The notes under the pieces were generated by a model. It worked only from the letters and a program-made list of their open reading frames with translations. It ran no database searches and was not told where the DNA came from. Both the position numbers and the translations under genes were made by a program. From contig NZ_JACGLT010000007.1 in NCBI RefSeq assembly GCF_014062315.1, positions 62,001 to 126,000 of the forward strand: 64,000 nucleotides of DNA, given 5' to 3'. The first letter of the stretch is position 1, and every line of letters begins with the position of its first letter. Below are positions 9,495 to 17,577 of this stretch, piece after piece. The stretch is from Gelidibacter maritimus (lineage in GTDB: Bacteria > Bacteroidota > Bacteroidia > Flavobacteriales > Flavobacteriaceae).

Positions 9495-10331
9495 ATGAAT
9501 AGCCTTTATCTCTTTTTCCTAGGTGTCTTAATCACTTTCGGGGTGTCTTCCCAAAATCAACAAGGAAATTTGTTAGTGTTAGGAAGATCACATAAGGTTT
9601 ACTCCAATATTTTGAATGAAAATCGGACCTATTATATATACCTTCCAGAAGGGTATGGGGATAATACAGAAAAGAAGTATGCGGTTGTCTATTTATTGGA
9701 TGCCAATATTAACTTCCATTCATATACCGGAATCCAGCACATGCTAAGTAGAGGGCGAATGGGACGCGGAATCGTGCCCGAAATGATTGTTGTCGGTATA
9801 GTCAATACCAACAGAATACGGGATTTCACGCCCACGCGTGCTAAAAAACTTCCAGAGAAATTCAGAAGTAATAATAAGATGCTTGAGGATGGAGGAGGAT
9901 TGGAAAAATTTTTATCTTTTATTAAGAAGGAATTACGTCCAATTATCAACAAATCCTATAATACCAATGGAAACAATACTCTTATTGGACATTCGTTAGG
10001 CGGTCTTGCCACTGTCTATACTTTAATGCATCATCCAAAATTATTTAGTCATTACTTGGCAATTGATCCTAGTTTTTGGTGGGATGATGAGATGATATTA
10101 AGAATTGCTCCAGAAAAGTTAAAAAATTCAGATTTCTCAAATACTAAATTCTTTTTCACTTCTGCAAATCATAATAATAAGATGGATGGTGCTGTGACAT
10201 TAAAATCGCTTTTAGAGGATGTTGCTCCTAAGGGTCTGTTTTGGGATTATAAATATTATGAGAATGAAAACCATGGTAGTGTTATTATTCCTTCGGAATA
10301 TGATGGATTAAAGTTTTTATTTAGAGATTAA
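9495..10331 (+). CDS. Secreted alpha/beta-hydrolase, esterase D / IroE-like
   Basis: This is a 278-residue putative esterase with a signal peptide (ending near V-S-S-Q). It has the nucleophile elbow G-H-S-L-G-G (Ser near residue 167) and a catalytic His in E-N-H-G-S near 260, and an Asp near D-P-S-F-W-W completes a plausible triad. The fold matches the Esterase_phd/IroE group, which includes periplasmic enzymes that linearise tris-catecholate siderophores. Position at the end of the iron operon supports a siderophore esterase, but other acyl esters remain possible. It is separated from the DUF4374-like gene by 132 bp with no obvious terminator. Confidence 0.85.
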   Translation: MNSLYLFFLGVLITFGVSSQNQQGNLLVLGRSHKVYSNILNENRTYYIYLPEGYGDNTEKKYAVVYLLDANINFHSYTGIQHMLSRGRMGRGIVPEMIVVGIVNTNRIRDFTPTRAKKLPEKFRSNNKMLEDGGGLEKFLSFIKKELRPIINKSYNTNGNNTLIGHSLGGLATVYTLMHHPKLFSHYLAIDPSFWWDDEMILRIAPEKLKNSDFSNTKFFFTSANHNNKMDGAVTLKSLLEDVAPKGLFWDYKYYENENHGSVIIPSEYDGLKFLFRD

Positions 10332-11060
10332 ACTTAACATAATACCAATTTTATATAATGGTACAGAATAATCTAACCATACTAGTTTGCTTTACAACTT
10401 TAATTCTTAAAACCTTCATATCTTCGCAACTTTCCGTTCTATTGCTCTATCATAAATCTGACTAGTCCAGAACTTGGTGGACCCAATAGTTTCAAATCTA
10501 TTTCCATTTGAAAACTGTTTGCTAAAGTGCAGGTTGTTGTGAAAGCTTGTCTGACTATATGAAATATTGAGCTTTACTTGGTTTTAGATATATAGGTAAT
10601 TTCCTTCAAATAGCTGTTCAACTTTTGATTTGATAAATTAGGAAATATTTTTCCCGAATGAAATACTCTACGGTGTAATCGGATATACCGTGGATAATAT
10701 TGATATTACGATAGGTAAAAGAAATAATTTGTTCTAAATCTATGAATCAAGTATGCTGATTATATCTCTCCTTTTAGACGATGATTTAATTAGTCTTGAT
10801 CTTTTAAAGTTGTATTAATCTAACTGAAATAGATTATTAGCGCAAAAACAAAGATGCTACATTTTGAAACCGGAATACCTGGCATAAATCAAACTGAAGT
10901 AATGTTGTAATCTTAAGCTTAAAATGTGGCAATAGAATCGAAGCATGTTTTAGCATTACTAACATGCTATTTAGGTGGAAGTGCCTTGTGCTACTGACCA
11001 ATCGCTTAAAGAAAGGGGATGTTTTGATTTGTAAAACCTATCTGAACCATAGCATTTAGA
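10332..11060. other. Gene-poor stretch, no supported feature
   Basis: About 730 bp of AT-rich sequence with stops in all frames. I see no convincing hairpin terminator, tRNA or repeat. It borders a decayed island and may itself be degraded coding DNA. Confidence 0.5.
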
Positions 11061-11348
11061 TCATTCTATTACAAATGCCCTCCATTCTGCATTATTCATA
11101 ATATAGAGGGCCACATAAGGACAACTTGGAATCAACTTCAGTCCATGTGTTTTAATAAGGTTCAGAACGGATGAGATAAGCTTATCCTTTAACTCAGGAA
11201 TATCAGTTCCGTTGCAAGAATCACTATGAAAAAGTTCTATCGTATTTTTGGATTTTCTGTAACTTAGATAAATGAGAATGTTATCGAATTGCATCTCAAA
11301 TCGCTGCAATTCGGTGTTGTCAATTAATGGTGGATTTTGGTATTCCAT
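11061..11348 (-). CDS. Small YjdJ-type GNAT-like protein, degenerate acetyl-CoA loop
   Basis: This is a 95-residue protein whose C-terminal part (H-G-L-K-L-I-P-S-C-P-Y-V-A-L-Y-I) matches the small YjdJ-type GCN5-like N-acetyltransferases (family length about 90-100). The N-terminal half has the expected beta-strands (I-L-I-Y-L-S-Y-R). The usual R-G-x-G-I/L acetyl-CoA binding loop is replaced by a segment containing I-P-E-L-K-D-K-L-I, so catalysis is doubtful. It lies alone, on the opposite strand to the siderophore operon, at the edge of a decayed region. Confidence 0.6.
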   Translation of the reverse strand: MEYQNPPLIDNTELQRFEMQFDNILIYLSYRKSKNTIELFHSDSCNGTDIPELKDKLISSVLNLIKTHGLKLIPSCPYVALYIMNNAEWRAFVIE

Positions 11349-11880
11349 AATAAAGGAAGCATTAAGTCTTGTATGGGAAATTATTTAAGAAAAGATTGCG
11401 CATCTTATATTGTGATTTCTTTTAATGTGAAGTGGTAAAGCTGACTGACATGGCATCTGATTGTATACTTTTCTCTTATTCACGATTAACATTAGCAAAG
11501 CAAATCAATAAGACTGCCAATTATCATTCTACCTCCTATCCTTGGGTTTCTTTTGAGGTGTTATTCTATGTTCTGACTTAGCTGTGTTCTTTTGCAATCT
11601 GAGAGGATCTATTTTAATTCCTTTGGGTCTGTTGTCGATCATGACACACCTGTTTTTGGGGAAGTATAAATATATAATTTTAATTTATCAAATGCAACCT
11701 TAAGCTGTTTCTATGCGGTGATTATAAAATACCATATCTCATTCTGTAGGAAATGATATATCAAATTTGTTCTTATTGAAGTGAAAGGTCGTCTATGTTT
11801 GTTATTTCAATTATAATCACTGCTTTTGACTGAAATAACAAACATTATTGATTTTGGGGTAAGAAAAAACAAATACTGTT

Positions 11881-12142
11881 TCCTAAACAAATAGATATTC
11901 TCAAGCAAATGGGTGAGAATATAAAATTGTCGCGTAAAAGAAGAAAGCTTACACAACAACATGTATCTGAAAGAGCAGATTTTATAAGGAGTACGCTTTA
12001 TCTAATAGAGTCTGTAGCTCCAAGTGTAGCGATAGGAGCATATTTTTAAGTATTGCGTGTGTTGGGGCTTAAGGATGATTTTTTAAAGCTAACGGCTGAT
12101 GATGAATTTGGAAGGAAACTCCAAGATTTTGTTCTCCTTTAA
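11881..12142 (+). pseudogene. hipB-like XRE antitoxin remnant with in-frame stop
   Basis: One frame reads as an XRE/HipB helix-turn-helix protein: G-E-N-I-K-L-S-R-K-R-R-K-L-T-Q-Q-H-V-S, then T-L-Y-L-I-E-S. It is interrupted by TAA at 12047-12049 and continues in the same frame as V-L-R-V-L-G-L-K-D-D to TAA at 12140. The continuation after the stop matches the usual C-terminus of this family, so the stop is a mutation rather than the natural end. It lies just upstream of a broken hipA, as expected for a former HipBA toxin-antitoxin pair. Confidence 0.75.
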
Positions 12143-12190
12143 ACCATCTATTTGATGCCAATTATATTAGCAACCTTGAACCCTCTTGAA

Positions 12191-12848
12191 ATGCCAAAAG
12201 GAAAAATAGATACATATACTTACGCACACTGGAAGATAGTGCGAGAACCTCAATTGATGTGGGGTGCTTTCGATATTGCATGCCAAGGACAAAAAAGCCT
12301 TTAGTTTTGTGTCCAATAATGATTGGCTGAAATCTAAAAAACAATTGGTTCTCGACTCTGATATACAATTCTATAGCGGGCCACAGTATCCAAGCAATAA
12401 AGAGAGCTTTGGTGTATTCTTGGATAGTATGCCAGATACTTGGGGAAGAACCATGTTGAAGCGTAAACAAGCACAATTGGTAAGTGAAAGAGACGAAAGA
12501 GCAAGAACGTTATACGATATAGACTATTAGTTGGATGCATATGATGAAAGTCGTATGGTGGTATTGCGTTTCAATACAGATCATGATGGTCCGTTTTTGG
12601 ACAATAACATGCGGATACCTACACCTCCGTGGTCATTTGTTTTAGAGCTACAAGATGCAGCCCAAAACTTTGAAAATAAAGGCAATAATGAGGAGGTGAG
12701 AAAATGGTTGGGAATTTTAATGGTCGCTGGATCCTCGTTAGGAGGTGCCAGGCCTAAAGCGAATATACGTGATGAAAATGGTGACTTATGGATTGCTAAA
12801 TTTTCATCTAAAAATGATGCCACAGATAAAGCCGCTTGGGAATACTTG
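12191..12848 (+). pseudogene. hipA-like kinase toxin remnant (frameshift, stop, truncation)
   Basis: The frame from ATG 12191 starts as a HipA N-terminus (Y-A-H-W-K-I-V-R-E-P) and loses frame near 12255. The adjacent frame continues with K-K-A-F-S-F and D-I-Q-F-Y-S-G-P-Q-Y-P. A TAG at 12528-12530 interrupts it, after which L-D-A-Y-D-E-S-R-M-V-V-L-R-F and G-S-S-L-G-G-A-R-P-K-A match HipA up to the start of the kinase domain (W-I-A-K-F). Homology then ends near 12848, so the kinase catalytic region is missing. The open frame continuing to 13027 past this point is antisense to an unrelated remnant and is not hipA. Confidence 0.8.
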
Positions 12849-13022
12849 GCATACTTCATTCATAGGCTAATGACCAATTGTTTGACTGCCGTTCCAAAAC
12901 AAATCCTAAATTCCTTTTTTAAGGCATATTCATTTGGGCAAATCATTTTAGATAATTCTGTTAAACTTGACGCATTAACAAAATTGGTATTAAGAAGACT
13001 GTTGGTCTCTCGGCTCTGCCTT
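12846..13022 (-). pseudogene. AraC/PchR-like regulator HTH remnant
   Basis: The reverse strand encodes a fragment with N-E-Y-A-L-K-K-E-F-R-I-C-F-G and V-N-A-S-S-L-T-E-L-S-K, closely similar to the HTH of the regulator at the window start (N-E-Y-A-L-K-K-E-F-K-I-C-F-G). A TGA replaces the Arg codon before M-K-Y-A. Only about 45-55 codons remain recognisable and similarity fades upstream of about 13020. It abuts the truncated hipA, marking a recombination junction near 12846. Confidence 0.8.
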
Positions 13023-13146
13023 TAATGCAAAACAATTTTGAAGGGATATCGGATTGATTTCTTTTGAACTAGATCCATCGGTTACCATTTATGCCTACAT
13101 CAATATGATGAGAGGTCAATTTCATAATGTCCTATTTTAATGTTTT

Positions 13147-16100
13147 TTGTTTAGTTTTATACCTCGAATCAATCAACGCGAGATTTTGAAATCTAATCTA
13201 CTCTTGAAAATTATTGTTTTTTTTGCGATTATTGGTTGTAATAAAAAACCTGCAGATGATATATTGAACGACTCGGTTGAAAATGAAGCCAGTGCGGTTT
13301 CTGTCGGCTTATCCAATTTTAATGAGCCTCTTGAATATTCAACAGAACAATTGGATAATACAAATGGCCTTTCCAATAGCTCAGTTAACACCATTTTTCA
13401 GGATTCCGAAAATTTATTATGGATTGGCACCTGGGATGGTTTAAACAGGTACGATGGGAATAATTTTAAGATTTTTAGGCCCGAATTGGATAATGAGACT
13501 AGTCTTACCAACCAGGTCGTTCTTAAGATTAACGAAGATAAATCGGGATTTATCTGGGTATTGACACTTCATGGGTTGAATAAATACGATAAAAAAACAA
13601 ATAGATTCACAAGATACTTCTTCTCGAGAGATGACAAGCCACCATTGACGGAGTCAGAATTCAACATGGCACTTGATGTGTCTAAAAATGTTTATTGTGC
13701 TGTTAAGGATTGGGGTATTGGATACTATGATGGTGAGAAATTCCAATTGATAGAGATCGATGGCCTCCCGAGGTATCCTGTTAAGAAAATGACATTCACC
13801 ACCACGGGAAAATTACTTTTACTACTTAATAATCAACAATTTTATTCCATACAAATTGTTGCTTCTTCCGATGGGATTAAAAAAGCGACTCAAATTAAGG
13901 AAATTTCAAATCGTGTCGTTGACTTTGAGACGCTTTCCAAAAATGGAATCTACTATATTACGGAATCAAAAACTGCGTTTCTGTACTCTGTCGAAAATGA
14001 AACGCATCAATTATTGGATGACTCCGATCCAGGAAGAGTTATCTCTAAAATAAGAGAAGGGGTTTTGGTGCACCGTGGTTCGGGATATTCTATAATTAAT
14101 AATAAAGGTGAAATAGTCACTACACCATGGACGGACAAATTACAGAAGCAAAAACTAACTGCTGTCCTACAGGGCACGGAAAATATCATTTGGACAGGAA
14201 CAGATGGCGATGGACTATTTAAGCTATATCCACAAAAAAAAGTATTCAATTTGGTTTCAAGGGCCCAGATCCCTGAACTGGAAGGAGGTATAGTCCGGGC
14301 GTTTCTGGAAGTCGAAGACCATTCATTTTGGGTAGGGACTAAAGGGAATGGTTTGATCCGCTTGCAAAGTCAATTTTATTTAAATCCCAAGGAAAAACTA
14401 ATATACCAAAATTACAATGAAAGCAACAGTGGCTTGAATAATGCCATATTTTCGTTACATAAGGGACAGGACGATCTTGTTTTAATTGGGACTGATGGAC
14501 ATGGGTTGAGCGCGTTTGACATCAAGAATGATAAGCTCATTAACTGGGGAGAAATTTTGGATAGTGAAAATTGTTCATTTTTTAAGTCTACTTATGCCAT
14601 TTATCAAGATCAGGCCGGATTTATTTGGCTTGGAACCAATGGCTATGGGATGGTGCGTTTTAAGTTGGTTCGTTATGGTGACCATTTAAAAGTCAGTGAC
14701 TTTAAACACTATTTGGCTGAAGGCGGCCAAAAAAAAGCTTTAAGTAGCAATATTGTTTTTTCAATTATACCCAAAAATGATCATGAACTTTGGATTGGTA
14801 CAAGACTGGGCGGATTGGATCTTTTTAATAAAGAGTCCCAGGTGTTTAGGACATTCGAACATATCAAATATGATTCGCAAAGTTTATCCAATAATGATAT
14901 TTTATACCTTCATACGGATTCGGAAAAAAACCTTTGGGTAGGGACGAGTTTAGGACTGAACTTGTTAAAGGAATTTAAAAATGATACTATTCCTGTATTT
15001 CAAAATTTCACTACAAAGGACGGACTTAGAAATAATACGATTCACGGGATTGTTTCAGATGATAGTTCCAATCTTTGGTTAAGTACAAATTTTGGCTTAT
15101 CCAATTACATTGTTGAGGAGTCTAAATTTATTAATTATACCAAAAATGAGGGCTTACAGGACAATGAGTTTTCGGATGGAGCCATTTATCAACCTAAAGG
15201 TTCCGACTATGTTTTTGCCGGGGGTGTTAAAGGGTTTAATTATTTCATGTCTTCACGAATTAAAGAGTCAGAGGTTATTCCAAACATTCTTGTGGACAAA
15301 ATTAGTGGTCAGAATGAGGAAGTGCCTTATTTTCAAGGGTTGGTAATTTCCCCATACTCCACCTCTAATCCTTCCATTGTTTTAAACCATGATCAAAACT
15401 TCTTTGATATCGAATTATCGGCTTTAACCTACATAAATAATGAGAAGAGCCAATATGCTTATAAGTTAGATGGTTTTGACCAGGACTGGAATATCATCAA
15501 TAATAGACGAACTTTTTCTTTTACGAATGTGCCAAAAGGCAGGTATTCATTATGGCTCAAATGGTCCAATAGTGATGGGGTATGGGGAGAACCGGTTCGT
15601 GCCATAAATATTCAAATCAAACCTGTTTTTTGGCAATCCAATGTGGCCATAGTCGTGTATGGGGTGTTGCTCATCCTTTTTCTTCTATTTGTGTGGAGCT
15701 ATTTCAGTAAGCAGTATACATTAAGGCAAAACATTCTTTCTCAACAAAGAGAGGAAGAAATTCATCAAAATAGGCTTAATTTTTTCACCAATGTTGCCCA
15801 CGAATTCCAAACACCATTAACTTTGATTTTAGGACCTATCCAAAAACTTTCAAAGTCCACAGCTATTGTCAATACGGATGAAAAGTATGTCCGGATGATT
15901 GAAAGGAATTCTTCAAGATTACTTTTTTTGACACAACAGTTGCTCGAATTTAGAAAGGCGGAATATGGACATTTGGGAATTTCCATAAAGCATTTTGACC
16001 TAGTCAATTTAGTGGAACAGATCGCTGAATTGTTTGATGAATGGGCGTTACAAAAAAATATCAACTACAAATTGGAAATTTCTTCGGAACTATCTGGATG

Positions 16101-17370
16101 GTTTGATAAGGATAAAATTGAAATCATATTATTCAATCTATTGTCAAACGCATTTAAGTATACTCCTGAAAACGGAAAAATAACCTTGTCTTTAAGTATA
16201 GAGGAAAATAATATAGATACGCTGGAGATTGAAGTGGTGAATTCAGGAAAAGGTATTCCCAAAGATAAGTTAGACTCCATTTTTGACCGCTTTTTCTTAG
16301 CAGATAATGAGGTTTCCAACGAAAAGTTCAGAACTGGAATTGGGTTGGCATACATTAAAAAAATGGTGAACTTACTTGGAGGTGATGTGTTTGTTTTAAG
16401 CGAAGAAAATAAGGCGACCACATTTAAGGTCGTGCTTCCTTGCAGTAAGATCGCGTTTAGGGATCAAGAAATAGATTATGAGGAGGGCCAAGTTTTAATT
16501 TCAGGTCATTTACAAAATATTATACGAGAAGAATCGGGACTGTCCTATAGAACCCCAAATAAAATCTCTGCTCTTGAAAATCTTTTAAATAGAAGAAAAT
16601 CGATTTTGATTGTAGAAGACGAGAAGGAAATCCACACATTTTTAAATGAATTGTTAAAGGAGAACTATATCATATTTACTGCGTTTAACGGGGTGGAGGC
16701 CATGAATGTTTTACAAAACAATGAACCTGATCTCATCATCAGTGATGTGATGATGCCCGATATGGATGGGATTGAACTTTGTAGTAAAATCAAAAGAGAT
16801 ATCAAGACCTGTCATATTCCGTTTATTATGCTCACGGCAAAAGCTGACGTGATACATCGGATTCAAGGACTGGAAAGTGGAGCAAATGCTTATATCCCTA
16901 AACCATTCCATCCGGATCATTTATTGGTCAGAATTGAAAAACTACTTGAGGAAAGAGAATTGATTTTGAAGCATTTTACTCGGGATACTATCGTTGAGAA
17001 CCTTATCAAACTTCCTATAGATAATGATGATAGGAAATTTATAACGGAAGTCATTGAAATTATTCGTGATAATATTGAGAACGAACATATGAATGCCTCC
17101 TTTATTGAACAGGAATTGGCCATGAGTAGTTCACAATTGTACAGAAGGATCAAGCAAATATTTGGTTTTTCACCAGGCGATCTTATTAGGACAATTCGTT
17201 TAAAACATGCTGCAGAACTCCTTATAAAAAGTAACCTTACCGTATCCGAAGTGTGCTACCAATCTGGGTTTAACAACCGATCTTACTTCTATCGAGAGTT
17301 TAAAAAAATATACAATAGTACGCCCAAGGAATATCAACTCCGTCAAAAACGCACCAATACCTTCGATTAA
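13147..17370 (+). CDS. Hybrid two-component system regulator (HTCS) of the PUL
   Basis: A 1407-residue one-protein two-component system with a lipoprotein-like or anchoring signal (F-F-A-I-I-G-C). Two periplasmic seven-bladed Reg_prop propellers occupy about residues 55-740 (repeats such as L-W-I-G-T-W-D-G-L-N-R-Y-D). A Y_Y_Y domain follows (about 750-828), a membrane helix (about 832-851), HisKA with H-E-F-Q-T-P (His885), HATPase (about 980-1100), a receiver (D-V-M-M-P, acceptor Asp1200) and an AraC HTH (about 1300-1398). No ATG precedes the signal peptide: an in-frame TAA ends at 13140, so the TTG at 13147 is the likely start. The HTCS should sense a released oligosaccharide and activate the adjacent susCD genes. 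Confidence 0.93.
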   Translation: MFSFIPRINQREILKSNLLLKIIVFFAIIGCNKKPADDILNDSVENEASAVSVGLSNFNEPLEYSTEQLDNTNGLSNSSVNTIFQDSENLLWIGTWDGLNRYDGNNFKIFRPELDNETSLTNQVVLKINEDKSGFIWVLTLHGLNKYDKKTNRFTRYFFSRDDKPPLTESEFNMALDVSKNVYCAVKDWGIGYYDGEKFQLIEIDGLPRYPVKKMTFTTTGKLLLLLNNQQFYSIQIVASSDGIKKATQIKEISNRVVDFETLSKNGIYYITESKTAFLYSVENETHQLLDDSDPGRVISKIREGVLVHRGSGYSIINNKGEIVTTPWTDKLQKQKLTAVLQGTENIIWTGTDGDGLFKLYPQKKVFNLVSRAQIPELEGGIVRAFLEVEDHSFWVGTKGNGLIRLQSQFYLNPKEKLIYQNYNESNSGLNNAIFSLHKGQDDLVLIGTDGHGLSAFDIKNDKLINWGEILDSENCSFFKSTYAIYQDQAGFIWLGTNGYGMVRFKLVRYGDHLKVSDFKHYLAEGGQKKALSSNIVFSIIPKNDHELWIGTRLGGLDLFNKESQVFRTFEHIKYDSQSLSNNDILYLHTDSEKNLWVGTSLGLNLLKEFKNDTIPVFQNFTTKDGLRNNTIHGIVSDDSSNLWLSTNFGLSNYIVEESKFINYTKNEGLQDNEFSDGAIYQPKGSDYVFAGGVKGFNYFMSSRIKESEVIPNILVDKISGQNEEVPYFQGLVISPYSTSNPSIVLNHDQNFFDIELSALTYINNEKSQYAYKLDGFDQDWNIINNRRTFSFTNVPKGRYSLWLKWSNSDGVWGEPVRAINIQIKPVFWQSNVAIVVYGVLLILFLLFVWSYFSKQYTLRQNILSQQREEEIHQNRLNFFTNVAHEFQTPLTLILGPIQKLSKSTAIVNTDEKYVRMIERNSSRLLFLTQQLLEFRKAEYGHLGISIKHFDLVNLVEQIAELFDEWALQKNINYKLEISSELSGWFDKDKIEIILFNLLSNAFKYTPENGKITLSLSIEENNIDTLEIEVVNSGKGIPKDKLDSIFDRFFLADNEVSNEKFRTGIGLAYIKKMVNLLGGDVFVLSEENKATTFKVVLPCSKIAFRDQEIDYEEGQVLISGHLQNIIREESGLSYRTPNKISALENLLNRRKSILIVEDEKEIHTFLNELLKENYIIFTAFNGVEAMNVLQNNEPDLIISDVMMPDMDGIELCSKIKRDIKTCHIPFIMLTAKADVIHRIQGLESGANAYIPKPFHPDHLLVRIEKLLEERELILKHFTRDTIVENLIKLPIDNDDRKFITEVIEIIRDNIENEHMNASFIEQELAMSSSQLYRRIKQIFGFSPGDLIRTIRLKHAAELLIKSNLTVSEVCYQSGFNNRSYFYREFKKIYNSTPKEYQLRQKRTNTFD

Positions 17371-17400
17371 CAAGTTGATTATGTAGGTTTTATATCCGAT

Positions 17401-17430
17401 GTGTACACTTTTGGTTATATAGTGTACACT
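17401..17430. promoter_or_regulatory. Paired GTGTACAC palindromes 21 bp apart, candidate HTCS operator
   Basis: The palindrome GTGTACAC occurs at 17401-17408 and again at 17422-17429, the latter within AGTGTACACT. The centres are 21 bp apart, two helical turns. The pair lies about 145 bp upstream of the susC start and just after the HTCS gene. Direct repeats at this spacing are what an AraC-type dimer would be expected to bind. Assignment to this HTCS is inference. Confidence 0.6.
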
Positions 17431-17526
17431 GTATTTTAATCTCCCGTATATCTTTATAAGGTGATTTGTGCCTCCAATTCGGAATGGCGATCATGGCTTT
17501 GTTAAATCCCTTAAATTATTATTGTC

Positions 17527-17577
17527 ATGAAAAAAAATACTCGAATTATTAACCAGTTTAATTCATCTTTATTATGA
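17527..17577 (+). CDS. Possible 16-codon leader peptide coupled to susC
   Basis: An ATG at 17527 opens a 16-codon frame (first residues M-K-K-N-T-R) whose TGA at 17575-17577 overlaps the susC ATG at 17574 in an ATGA arrangement. Such overlap can couple translation. The peptide has no recognisable function and the arrangement could be accidental in AT-rich leader DNA. Confidence 0.25.
   Translation: MKKNTRIINQFNSSLL

Noticed and set aside
12849-13027. C-terminal continuation of the hipA open frame
   Set aside because: This stretch is antisense to the AraC-like remnant, so the open frame is accidental and not hipA sequence.
13147-13290. ATG start for the HTCS
   Set aside because: The only upstream ATG (13140) is followed by an in-frame stop, and the frame of the signal peptide has a TAA ending at 13140. 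TTG at 13147 is the best remaining start.
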